The position numbers and the translations under genes were made by a program. A stretch of DNA of 64,000 bases from Gordonia namibiensis NBRC 108229. Its GTDB lineage: Bacteria; Actinomycetota; Actinomycetes; Mycobacteriales; Mycobacteriaceae. The notes under the pieces are model-generated. The model saw nothing but the letters and a program-made list of their open reading frames with translations, did not search any database and was not told the origin of the DNA. The stretch lies in assembly GCF_000298235.1 (NCBI RefSeq), contig NZ_BAHE01000010.1, positions 248,001 through 312,000 of the forward strand, given 5' to 3'. Below, piece by piece: positions 8,683 to 16,742 of this stretch (positions within the stretch are counted from its first letter, which is position 1; each line of letters starts with the position of its first letter).

Positions 8683-10325
8683 ACCACCCTCCGTCGGCGC
8701 ACCCGCTGCTGATCACAGACTTCCTGTACCGGGCACGGGACATGTTCGGCGACAAGGAGATCGTCGATCACGTCGACGGTGCCGAGGCTTTCCGGTACAC
8801 GTATCGGGACTATGCCGACCGGGTCCTGCGGCTCGCCTCGGCCCTCGTCGCGAGCGGTGTACGGCCGGGCGACCGCGTCGGGACGCTGGCCTGGAACCAC
8901 CGGCGGCACCTGGAGCTGTACCTCGCGGTCCCGCTCGCCGGGGCCGTGCTGCACACGATCAACATCCGGCTCTCCGCCGACGAGATCGCCTACATCGTCG
9001 ACCATGCCGACGATGCGATGATCTTCGCCGACCCGTCGCTGGACCACATGCTCTCCGTCGCGCGCGAACGGCGTCCGGACATGCCGGTGATCCCGATCGA
9101 CGCCGACGACGAGAGCGTCTCGGCGGGAACGACTCTGGACTCGATGGTCGCCTCGGCGGAACCGATTGCGGCACCGGTCGCCCGCGCGGACGACGATCTG
9201 GCCGTGCTCTGCTACACGTCGGGTACGACGGGGGCGCCGAAGGGCGTTGGATATTCCCACAAGTCCCTGTATCTGCACACGATGGCGGCCTGCCTGGCCG
9301 ACGGACACGCGATCTCCGAACGCGACCGCGCCCTGCTGGTGGTCCCGATGTTCCACGCCAACGCGTGGGGGGTCCCGTTCGCGGCGCTGATGTCCGGGGC
9401 GTCGCAGATCCTGCCCGGGCCGCATCCCACACCCGCGCAGATCGCCGGCATCATCGCCGCCGAGCGGGTGACCTACACCGGGATGGTGCCGACGGTGGCG
9501 GTCGACCTGCTCGCCCATGCGCAGGCCGCGGGGACCGACCTGAGCAGCCTCCGCGCGCTGGTCCTGGGCGGTTCGACGCCGGCCCTGGGCCTCATCCGCG
9601 ACCTCGAGGCACTCGGCATCCCGGTGTTCCAGGGCTGGGGCATGACCGAGATCTCGCCGATGGCGACGTTCTCCCGTCCCCCGGCATCCACCGACGACGA
9701 CCCGGAACGCCGCTGGGCGTACATCCGGAAACAGGGGCGGCTCCTCCCGGGGCTGCAGTGGAAACTCGTCGACGACGACGGCCGGATCATGCCTCACGAC
9801 GGGATCAGCCGCGGGGAGATCCTGATCCGCGGCCCCTGGGTCGCCACCGGTTACTACGGTGCCGATCATCCGGACAAGTTCGACGACGGCTGGTTGCGCA
9901 CGGGCGACATCGGCGTCATCGACGAACACGGCTACCTCACGATCGTCGATCGCACCAAGGACCTCATCAAGAGCGGCGGCGAGTGGATCAGCTCCGTCGC
10001 GCTGGAGGAGGCCCTGATCGAGCACCCGGCCGTCCACGAGGCTGCGGTGGTCTCCGTTCCGCATCCGCGCTGGCAGGAACGTCCCGTCGCCTACGTGGTC
10101 GGCGACGACCGCCTCGACGTGGACGTGGTGAAGGCCGAGCTGGCCGAGCGTGTCCCGCGCTGGTGGGTGCCCGAATTGATCGTCGCCGTCGACGCCCTCC
10201 CGCGGACCAGCGTCGGAAAACTCGACAAACGACGACTCCGCGAGCAGGCGGCCGGGACGCCCGACTTGTGGGAACCCACAACCGCCGCGGATTCTCCCGT
10301 TCCCGTGACGCACGCCGATTCCTAA
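8679..10325 (+). CDS. Acyl-CoA ligase of the AMP-binding (ANL) family
   Basis: A 548-residue adenylate-forming enzyme that activates a carboxylic acid to its CoA thioester through an acyl-AMP. Motifs in order: the P-loop LCYTSGTTGAPKGVGYSHKS (about 184-203), a core FQGWGMTEISP, TGDIGVIDEHGYLTIVDRTKD and the C-terminal lysine region TSVGKLDKRRLRE. The sequence resembles medium- and long-chain fatty-acyl-CoA synthetases (FadD-like) more than aryl-CoA ligases. It is translationally coupled to the upstream monooxygenase. In the proposed pathway it would activate the hydroxy acid released by the hydrolase encoded at 11492; that role is inference. Confidence 0.93.
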   Translation: MNHPPSAHPLLITDFLYRARDMFGDKEIVDHVDGAEAFRYTYRDYADRVLRLASALVASGVRPGDRVGTLAWNHRRHLELYLAVPLAGAVLHTINIRLSADEIAYIVDHADDAMIFADPSLDHMLSVARERRPDMPVIPIDADDESVSAGTTLDSMVASAEPIAAPVARADDDLAVLCYTSGTTGAPKGVGYSHKSLYLHTMAACLADGHAISERDRALLVVPMFHANAWGVPFAALMSGASQILPGPHPTPAQIAGIIAAERVTYTGMVPTVAVDLLAHAQAAGTDLSSLRALVLGGSTPALGLIRDLEALGIPVFQGWGMTEISPMATFSRPPASTDDDPERRWAYIRKQGRLLPGLQWKLVDDDGRIMPHDGISRGEILIRGPWVATGYYGADHPDKFDDGWLRTGDIGVIDEHGYLTIVDRTKDLIKSGGEWISSVALEEALIEHPAVHEAAVVSVPHPRWQERPVAYVVGDDRLDVDVVKAELAERVPRWWVPELIVAVDALPRTSVGKLDKRRLREQAAGTPDLWEPTTAADSPVPVTHADS

Positions 10326-10335
10326 CGTCAACAGT

Positions 10336-11511
10336 GTGAAGTTCAGCCTGTTCTACGTGTTGGAGAGTCCGGACCGGGACTTTCGCCGGGCCTACGAGGA
10401 GATGCTCTCGCAGGTCGAGATCGCCGAGCGCCTCGGGTTCGACGGGGTCTGGCTCGCCGAGCACCACGGCAGCGCCTACGGGTCGATGCCGTCGCCGCAG
10501 GTCGCGGCGGCGGCCATCGCGGCCCGCACCTCCCGGATGCGCATCGGCATCGCGGTCAGCAACCTGACACTCGCCTGGCCGGTCCGCATCGCCGAGGACT
10601 TCGCGATGGTCGACGTCATCTCCGGCGGCCGACTCGACTTCGGCGTCGGACGCGGCTACCAGCCCCACGAGTTCCGTGCGATGGGCGTCGCCGACAAACA
10701 GGACGTCAGCCGGGAGGTCTTCGACGAGGCGTTCCAGATCGTCACCGGACTGTGGGCCAAGGCGGTCGGCGAGCCGTACACGTTCCACGGCAAGCACTTC
10801 CACATCGACGCCGTGGATTGCCGGCCCGCACCCCTCCAGCAACCGACGCCTCCGATCTATGTGGCGTCGATCAGTCCCGAGACCTTCGACCTGGTTGCCG
10901 ACCACGGCCACAACATGCTCGTGACGCCGACCCTGATGACCCTGCCCGAGTTGAACGGGTTCGTCGTCAACGCCAAACGCACGCTGATGCACCGCGGCCG
11001 CGACCCGCTGTCCCTCGACTTCCCGATGAACTGGCAGATCCACCTCGCCGAGAACGACGAGGAGGCCGTCCGCCGGGCCCGGCCGAGTCTCGAGTGGTAC
11101 TTCGACAACGTCATGTCCGCGGTGCCGCAGGGTGCCGCGACGCCGGCAGGTTACGAACGCTACGCGGCCCTGGCGGAGGCCGCGGCCGAGGGAGCGATGT
11201 CGTTGACCGGCCTGCGCGAGGGCGGCATCTGCTACGTCGGCGATCCCGACGGACTCATCCGCGAGATCGAGATCCTGCGCGAGGAGACAGGTCTCGACCA
11301 TCTCATCTGCTGGATGCGGTTCGGCGGCATGCCCCACGACGACGTCGTGCGGTCGATGGAACTCCTCGCCGAGCACGTCATCCCGCATTTCGCCGATGCC
11401 CCACCACTCGTCCCCCGTGCCCTCCGGCACGAGGAACCCACCCAGTCCGACAAGTTTTTCGAAATCGAGTTCGACGATGAAGGAGAAGTCCATGAGCTAT
11501 CTCGCGGTTGA
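10336..11511 (+). CDS. LLM-class flavin-dependent monooxygenase, second of three
   Basis: A 391-residue luciferase-like monooxygenase, longer than the first copy. It starts at GTG 10336 (MKFSLFYVLESPDRDFRRAY). Signatures: RLGFDGVWLAEHHGSAYGSM, SGGRLDFGVGRGYQPHEFRA, and the substrate-side segment RPAPLQQPTPPIYVASISPE. The acidic C-terminal tail (KFFEIEFDDEGEVHELSRG) overlaps the next gene's start by 20 bases. Size and type resemble two-component monoterpene or cyclic-ketone monooxygenases such as limonene 1,2-monooxygenase, but that similarity is from memory and not a substrate assignment. Confidence 0.9.
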   Translation: MKFSLFYVLESPDRDFRRAYEEMLSQVEIAERLGFDGVWLAEHHGSAYGSMPSPQVAAAAIAARTSRMRIGIAVSNLTLAWPVRIAEDFAMVDVISGGRLDFGVGRGYQPHEFRAMGVADKQDVSREVFDEAFQIVTGLWAKAVGEPYTFHGKHFHIDAVDCRPAPLQQPTPPIYVASISPETFDLVADHGHNMLVTPTLMTLPELNGFVVNAKRTLMHRGRDPLSLDFPMNWQIHLAENDEEAVRRARPSLEWYFDNVMSAVPQGAATPAGYERYAALAEAAAEGAMSLTGLREGGICYVGDPDGLIREIEILREETGLDHLICWMRFGGMPHDDVVRSMELLAEHVIPHFADAPPLVPRALRHEEPTQSDKFFEIEFDDEGEVHELSRG

Positions 11512-12292
11512 GAACGATCGCCGGATCTACTTCGAGCACCACCGTGGGGACGCGCGTCCCATCGTGCTGATCCACGGCTGGGGCGCCAACACCCGCTGCT
11601 GGGACACCACCGCCCCCGCGCTGAAGGCCGAGGGTCATGAGGTCGTGCTCGTCGATCTGCGGGCATGTGGCCGCTCCGACAAGGACTTCGAGGACGTCTC
11701 GATCGCGGCCCTGGCCGACGACGTGGTCAAGGTGGTCGACCATCTCGGCCTGGATTCTCCCGTCATCAACGGCTGGTCTCTGGGCGGAGCCGTCGCGACC
11801 GCCGCCGCGGCCGCTCTCGGCTCACGCGCCGGCGGTCTGGTCCTCACCGGCGGTGCGTCGCCGCGCTACACCGCGACCGACGACTGGCCCTACGGCGGCT
11901 CCACCGAGGACGTCGAGGGAGTCCTCGCCGGTGCCGCCGCCAACCGTGCCGACACCTTCCGCGGCGTGGCCGGCGCGGTGTGCGCGACTCCCCCGAGTTC
12001 GGATGTCCTGGACTGGATCTGGGGGATGTTCCTGGAGATGGGCCCGGCCGGGGACGATTCGTTGCGCGACCTCGCCCGCACCGACCTGCGCAAGGAGCTC
12101 GGTGGGCTCGACATCCCGATCCTGCTCCTGCACGGCCGGGACGACGCCTTCGTCCCCTTCGCCGGGGCCGAGGCCGTCCTCGAACTCAATTCCCGTGCTC
12201 GTCTCGTCCCGTTCGACGCCTGCGGCCATGCCCCGTTCCTCGAGGACCGGGACCGCTACCTCGCCGAACTGTCCGGTTTCCTGAAGTCATGA
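11492..12292 (+). CDS. Alpha/beta hydrolase (lactone/ester hydrolase candidate)
   Basis: A 266-residue alpha/beta hydrolase. The oxyanion motif is VLIHGWGANTRCW, the nucleophile elbow INGWSLGGAV (Ser intact), and the late triad region LHGRDDAFVPF with His in ACGHAPFLEDRDRY. Start ATG 11492 is fixed by AAGGAG at 11480-11485, although the frame is open further upstream. It is embedded between a flavin monooxygenase and an SDR with overlaps on both sides. Opening of a lactone or ester made by a Baeyer-Villiger-type monooxygenase is the simplest role. The substrate is unknown. Confidence 0.88.
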   Translation: MSYLAVENDRRIYFEHHRGDARPIVLIHGWGANTRCWDTTAPALKAEGHEVVLVDLRACGRSDKDFEDVSIAALADDVVKVVDHLGLDSPVINGWSLGGAVATAAAAALGSRAGGLVLTGGASPRYTATDDWPYGGSTEDVEGVLAGAAANRADTFRGVAGAVCATPPSSDVLDWIWGMFLEMGPAGDDSLRDLARTDLRKELGGLDIPILLLHGRDDAFVPFAGAEAVLELNSRARLVPFDACGHAPFLEDRDRYLAELSGFLKS

Positions 12293-13020
12293 GCGTCGGA
12301 TCCCGGGTCTGGATCGTCACCGGCGGATCGCGCGGCATCGGCCGGGCAGTCGTCGAGAACCTCACGGCCCGAGGCGATTCCGTTGTTTCTCTGGCGCGCG
12401 GTGTGGCGACCACGCCGTTCACCAGGCCGGCGCAGGTCCTGGAGTTGAAGACCGACATCACCGACTCCTCGTCGGTGGCCCGCGCACTGGCCACCGTCAA
12501 GGAGGAGCACGGCGGCGCCCACGGCCTGATCAACGTCGCCGGCGTGCACCGCGGTGGACGGGTCGACGACCTGAGTCGGGAGGACTGGGATCTTGTGTTG
12601 ACCACCAACCTCACCGGCGCCTTCGAGATGTGCAAGGCCACGGTCCCGATCCTCGAACCCGGATCGTCGATCGTGAATGTCGGTGCGGTGGTGGGATTCC
12701 GGGGATTCCCGGGCGACGTCGCCTACGGATCGGCGAAGGCCGGCCTCAGCGGCCTGACCCAGGTCCTCGCCGCGGAACTCGCCCCGCGCGACATCCGCGT
12801 CAACCTGGTCATCCCCGGTTTTGTGGATACCGACATGACCTCCGGACTCAGCGATCGGGCACGGGCACGCATCGTCTCGTCCATCCCCGCCGGTCGTACC
12901 GGCCGACCGGAGGAGATCGCCCAGGCCATCGTCGATGTCGCGCTGTCCACCTACATGTACGGCGCCATCGTGCCCGTCGACGGCGGATTGATGAACACCT
13001 TCAGCGGCGGTGGCCGATGA
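12289..13020 (+). CDS. SDR-family protein with altered catalytic serine
   Basis: A 243-residue classical-type short-chain dehydrogenase. The Rossmann motif is VTGGSRGIGRA and the catalytic Tyr-x-x-x-Lys is AYGSAKAGLSG. The segment that normally carries the catalytic serine reads IVNVGAVVGFRG, so Ser appears replaced by Gly/Ala. The C-terminal PVDGG motif is present. The start ATG 12289 overlaps the hydrolase stop (ATGA). It could oxidise an alcohol or reduce a ketone in the pathway, but the missing serine lowers confidence in ordinary SDR chemistry. Confidence 0.85.
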   Translation: MSVGSRVWIVTGGSRGIGRAVVENLTARGDSVVSLARGVATTPFTRPAQVLELKTDITDSSSVARALATVKEEHGGAHGLINVAGVHRGGRVDDLSREDWDLVLTTNLTGAFEMCKATVPILEPGSSIVNVGAVVGFRGFPGDVAYGSAKAGLSGLTQVLAAELAPRDIRVNLVIPGFVDTDMTSGLSDRARARIVSSIPAGRTGRPEEIAQAIVDVALSTYMYGAIVPVDGGLMNTFSGGGR

Positions 13021-13046
13021 CGTGGGGTCGAGTCGCTTCGGCGCGG

Positions 13047-13062
13047 TTGTGACAACCCACAA
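13047..13062. promoter_or_regulatory. Inverted repeat before the SnoaL-like gene
   Basis: TTGTG and CACAA form five-base arms around six bases, within the 149-base gap that precedes the 13170 gene. It is a candidate operator or promoter element for the second half of the catabolic cluster; no binding protein is established. Evidence is the repeat alone. Confidence 0.3.
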
Positions 13063-13169
13063 GAGGCGCGAAACGAGAGGGTGACTCAGGCCACATCGAC
13101 TCATAACGTCGTTGTTGCACACAGTTTCTCGCCTTCCCCGGAGGGTGGCGGTCAAAAGGAGGCCAATCG

Positions 13170-13592
13170 GTGTCAACCAGTACAGCAAGCGTCAGCACGG
13201 AGCAGCAGAACAAGGCTCTGGTCGCGGAATTCATGGAGGTGTTCTCCCGCGGCGACGTGGACGCCATCCTGTCCTATCTGGCGCCGACGGCCACCTGGTG
13301 GGTGGGCGGAGAGATCGACGGGATCTCCGGAACCAAGAACAAAGAGGAATTCGGTGCAATGCTGGCCGGCCTCTCCGCCACCACCAAGACCGGCGCCATC
13401 GCCCTCACCCCGCTCGCCTTCACCGCCGAGGGAGAACGCGTGGCGGTCGAGACCGAGTCGTACTCGGAGATGAACAACGGCAAGGTCTACAACAACCTCT
13501 ACCACTTCGTCTTCGTGGTCCGCGACGGAAAGATCCACGAGGTCAAGGAGTTCCTGGACACCGAGCACACCCGCGCGGTCTTCCTCGGCTGA
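13170..13592 (+). CDS. SnoaL/NTF2-like protein
   Basis: A 140-residue protein with the NTF2-like alpha+beta cone pattern used by ketosteroid isomerases, SnoaL cyclases and limonene-epoxide hydrolases. Features are ALVAEFMEVFSRGDVDAILS, the aromatic TATWWVGGEIDG, and the C-terminal strand NLYHFVFVVRDGKIHEVKEF. GTG start at 13170. It sits alone between a possible promoter region and the third monooxygenase. In this context it may hydrate, isomerise or hydrolyse a pathway intermediate, but the fold hosts many activities and non-catalytic binders. Confidence 0.8.
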   Translation: MSTSTASVSTEQQNKALVAEFMEVFSRGDVDAILSYLAPTATWWVGGEIDGISGTKNKEEFGAMLAGLSATTKTGAIALTPLAFTAEGERVAVETESYSEMNNGKVYNNLYHFVFVVRDGKIHEVKEFLDTEHTRAVFLG

Positions 13593-13665
13593 GAACTCCC
13601 CTCGCGAAATCGCAACACCCCAACCCCTCGATCCTCCAACCCTTTTGAACCAAGGAGTCAATGCA

Positions 13666-14757
13666 ATGGATGTCGGCGTACTTCTCGTCTTCCAGAACTA
13701 CCACGAGAACGTGAGTGACGAAGAGGTCTTCCTGCGCGACCTCGAGCTCGGCGTACTGGCCGAGAAGGCCGGTTTCGACTCGGTCTGGTCGGCGGAGCAC
13801 CACTTCGACGACTACTCGATGTGCCCGGACAACTTCGCGATCCTGTCCTACCTCGCCGGCCGCACCTCGAAGGTCAAGCTCGGCATCGGTGCGACCATCC
13901 TGCCGTGGAACGATCCGCTGCGCGTCGTGGAGAAGGCCATCATGCTGGACCAGATGTCCGGTGGCCGCGTGCTTCTCGGCATGGGTCGCGGCCTGGCGAA
14001 GATGGAGTACGAGGCCTTCGGCATCCCGATGGACGAGGCCCGCCCCCGCTTCAACGAGGCCGCCGAGATGGTGCTGCGCGGACTCCGCACGGGCGTCGTC
14101 TCCGGCGACGGTCCGATGTACCCGCAGAAGGAGATCGCGCTGCGGCCGGCCCCGAACCCGAACACCTCGTGGGACGGGCGGCTTTTCGCCGCGGCGATGT
14201 CGCCCGACTCGGTCCCGGTGGTCGCCGACCTCGGCGTCCAGATGATGACCTTCATGCAGTTCCCGTTCGAACAGCATGCCGAGGCGATCAACGGCTGGAA
14301 GCAGATGTTCCGCGACGCCCAGGGCGTCGAGCCCGGCCCGCCGGTCATCCAGGACTTCGTCATCTGTCACGAGGACGAAGAGGAAGCCCGCCGACTGGCC
14401 TACGAGCACATCAACCGCTACTTCCTGTCGGTCATCAAGCACTACGACTTCGCCGGCAAGCACTGGCGTGAGACCAAGGGCTACGAGACCTACCAGGCGG
14501 GTGCGGACATGATCCGCGAGGCCGGCATGGAGGCCGCGGCCGACGCCTACGTCGAGGCGAACATCTACGGCACGCCCGAACAGTGTGTCGAGAAGTACGC
14601 CTACCGCCACGAGCTCATCGGCGACTTCCTCCCCAACGCGGCCTTCGCCTTCGGCGGTCTGCCCTTCGACGAGGCCGAGAAGAGCCTGAAGCTCTTCGGC
14701 GAGAAGGTCGTCCCCGAGGTCCACAAGATGAAGGCCAAGACGCCCGCGGCGGTCTGA
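13666..14757 (+). CDS. LLM-class flavin-dependent monooxygenase, third of three
   Basis: A 363-residue luciferase-like monooxygenase starting at ATG 13666, with AAGGAG at 13652-13657; a TTG at 13645 is also in frame. Signatures: EKAGFDSVWSAEHHFDDYSM, KVKLGIGATILPWNDPLRVV and SGGRVLLGMGRGLAKMEYEA. It differs from the other two LLM copies in length and substrate-loop sequence, so the three are not recent tandem duplicates. It precedes the flavin reductase by 83 bases, the usual arrangement for a two-component monooxygenase. Substrate unknown. Confidence 0.9.
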   Translation: MDVGVLLVFQNYHENVSDEEVFLRDLELGVLAEKAGFDSVWSAEHHFDDYSMCPDNFAILSYLAGRTSKVKLGIGATILPWNDPLRVVEKAIMLDQMSGGRVLLGMGRGLAKMEYEAFGIPMDEARPRFNEAAEMVLRGLRTGVVSGDGPMYPQKEIALRPAPNPNTSWDGRLFAAAMSPDSVPVVADLGVQMMTFMQFPFEQHAEAINGWKQMFRDAQGVEPGPPVIQDFVICHEDEEEARRLAYEHINRYFLSVIKHYDFAGKHWRETKGYETYQAGADMIREAGMEAAADAYVEANIYGTPEQCVEKYAYRHELIGDFLPNAAFAFGGLPFDEAEKSLKLFGEKVVPEVHKMKAKTPAAV

Positions 14758-14840
14758 TCCGCCGACCGAACATCGCTGCGGCGCCGGCCCCTTCCCCGGC
14801 GCCGCAGCGACTCCAACCCCCACATCACGCAGGAGGATCG

Positions 14841-15341
14841 GTGAACGAAACCGTTCTCGACCAGGTGGCCCTCGGGTTCCGCGAGGTCATGGCCAAGGTC
14901 TGCACGCCCGTCGCGGTCATCACGGCCTTCGACGACCGGCGGCCGCACGGCACCACGGTCAGCGCGTTCACGTCGCTGTCGATGGGACCGCCGATGATCC
15001 TCGTCTCCCTCGACCGCGGCTCCGACCTCCTCGCGATCATCCGCCGCACCGGACGATTCGGCGTCAACGTGCTCGCCCACGACCAGGCCGACATCGCGAT
15101 GCGGTTCGCCCGCAAGGGCGCCGACAAGTTCGACGGGGTCGACTGGTCTGATTCCGCGGACCTCCCCCGCCTCGACGGCGCCGCCGGCTGGCTGGGCTGC
15201 ACCACCGAATCTCTGGTCGACGGCGGCGATCATGTTGTCGCACTGGGCAACATCGTCGAGACCGGCGTCACCTCCACCGCCCCCCTCACCTACCACGACC
15301 GGGTGTTCGGCACCCACCGAGCATTCGAGGTCGCCCGATGA
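14841..15341 (+). CDS. Flavin reductase-like domain protein
   Basis: A 166-residue flavin reductase of the HpaC/split-barrel family, which uses NAD(P)H to make free reduced FMN or FAD for partner oxygenases. Motifs: VCTPVAVITAFDDRRPHGTT, FTSLSMGPPMILVSLDR, GRFGVNVLAHDQ, and the His-containing VVALGNIVETG. The start GTG 14841 has a strong AGGAGG at 14831-14836. Its stop overlaps the ribBA start (ATGA), coupling flavin reduction to flavin synthesis. Likely electron supplier for one or more of the three LLM proteins upstream. Confidence 0.93.
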   Translation: MNETVLDQVALGFREVMAKVCTPVAVITAFDDRRPHGTTVSAFTSLSMGPPMILVSLDRGSDLLAIIRRTGRFGVNVLAHDQADIAMRFARKGADKFDGVDWSDSADLPRLDGAAGWLGCTTESLVDGGDHVVALGNIVETGVTSTAPLTYHDRVFGTHRAFEVAR

Positions 15342-16678
15342 ACACGACCACCCGTCCCCAGGACCCCGACGCCCCGACCCCCATCGCGACCGAGGCGTCG
15401 ACCCAGGCCGTCGCCCGCGCGGTCGCGGCCGTGGCGGCAGGCGGTTTCGTCGTCGTGGTCGACGACGACGACCGGGAGAACGAGGGCGACCTCATCTGCT
15501 CGGCGTCGTCGATCACCGACGAGCAGATGGCGTTCCTGATCCGTCACACCACCGGCATCATCTGTGCCCCGATGAGCGCCGACCGTGCCCGCCGGCTCGA
15601 ACTGCCGCAGATGGTCGAGGACAACCGGGACGCGCACGGTACCGCCTTCACCGTCACCGTGGACCACAAGGACGCCGGCACCGGGGTCTCGGCACACGAC
15701 CGCGCCCTGACCGTCCGGGCGCTCGCCTCCGACGGCACCACGGCCGGCGAACTGCGCCGCCCCGGACACGTGTTCCCCCTGCAGGCCCGCGACGGCGGGG
15801 TCCTCACCCGCGCCGGGCACACCGAGGCCGCCGTCGACCTGGTCACCTTGGCCGGGGCCGGCGAGGTCGGGGTCATCGGCGAGATCATCGCCGACGACGG
15901 GACGATGCGGCGCGGCGACGACCTCCTCGAGTTCGCCGAACACCACGGACTGCCGGTGCTGCGCATCGCCGACCTGGTGGCCCACCGGACCGCCGCCGGT
16001 TCGTTCGTCCACCAGATGGCCACCGCGGCGATGCCGACCCTGTTCGGCGACTTCCGCGCGGTCGCCTACCGCTCGGACATCGACGACACCGAACACCTCG
16101 CCCTCGTCATGGGCGACGTGGCCGCCGCGGGCGCCACCGCCGAGGGCGCGCTGGTGCGCGTGCACAGCGAATGCCTGACCGGCGACATCGTCGGCTCACT
16201 GCGTTGCGACTGCGGCGCGCAGCTCGAGCAGGCGCTGTCGGCCATCGCTGCGGAGGGCTGCGGAGCGGTCATCTACCTGCGCGGACACGAGGGCCGCGGT
16301 ATCGGACTCGGCCACAAGATCCGTGCGTATGCACTGCAGGAGCAGGGCCTCGACACCGTCGACGCCAACACCGCACTCGGACTGCCGGTGGATTCGCGCA
16401 CCTACGGCACCGGCGCCGCGATCCTGAAAGACCTGGGCATCCGCCGCGTCCGCCTGATCACCAACAACCCCGCGAAGTACGGCGGACTCGGCGGCCACGA
16501 CCTCGACATCGTCGGGCGCGTCGGCCTGCCGACCGTCTCCACCCCGCACAACGTCCGGTACCTCCGCACCAAGAAGGAGCGGATGGGCCATGTGCTGTCC
16601 GGTGACCCCGCGATCGGGGAGGTCGGCGTCGGCGAGGTCCGTCTCGGGGAGGCCATGACCGGGACCACGGGTGCATGA
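15338..16678 (+). CDS. ribBA: Bifunctional DHBP synthase / GTP cyclohydrolase II
   Basis: Makes both early riboflavin precursors. The N-terminal domain (about 25-220) forms 3,4-dihydroxy-2-butanone 4-phosphate and keeps DDDDRENEGDLI and GHTEAAVDL. The C-terminal domain opens GTP and keeps the zinc site HSECLTGDIVGSLRCDCGAQ and LRGHEGRGIGLGHKIRAYA. The 446 residues include both complete domains. Riboflavin genes are usually grouped with ribE/ribH; here ribBA is coupled to a flavin reductase inside a flavin-monooxygenase cluster, suggesting a dedicated extra copy that raises FMN supply on induction. That the genome has another copy is an inference. Confidence 0.95.
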   Translation: MNTTTRPQDPDAPTPIATEASTQAVARAVAAVAAGGFVVVVDDDDRENEGDLICSASSITDEQMAFLIRHTTGIICAPMSADRARRLELPQMVEDNRDAHGTAFTVTVDHKDAGTGVSAHDRALTVRALASDGTTAGELRRPGHVFPLQARDGGVLTRAGHTEAAVDLVTLAGAGEVGVIGEIIADDGTMRRGDDLLEFAEHHGLPVLRIADLVAHRTAAGSFVHQMATAAMPTLFGDFRAVAYRSDIDDTEHLALVMGDVAAAGATAEGALVRVHSECLTGDIVGSLRCDCGAQLEQALSAIAAEGCGAVIYLRGHEGRGIGLGHKIRAYALQEQGLDTVDANTALGLPVDSRTYGTGAAILKDLGIRRVRLITNNPAKYGGLGGHDLDIVGRVGLPTVSTPHNVRYLRTKKERMGHVLSGDPAIGEVGVGEVRLGEAMTGTTGA

Positions 16679-16742
16679 ACCGACTCACACGACGTTGCTA
16701 CTGTGAGGTTCATCATGAGGTGTCGGTGAGGAGGCCGTGCGG

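Noticed and set aside
11665-12288. Long frame extending the SDR gene upstream through the hydrolase
   Set aside because: The upstream part is an out-of-frame, Arg-rich shadow; ATG 12289 overlaps the hydrolase stop and begins the Rossmann fold.
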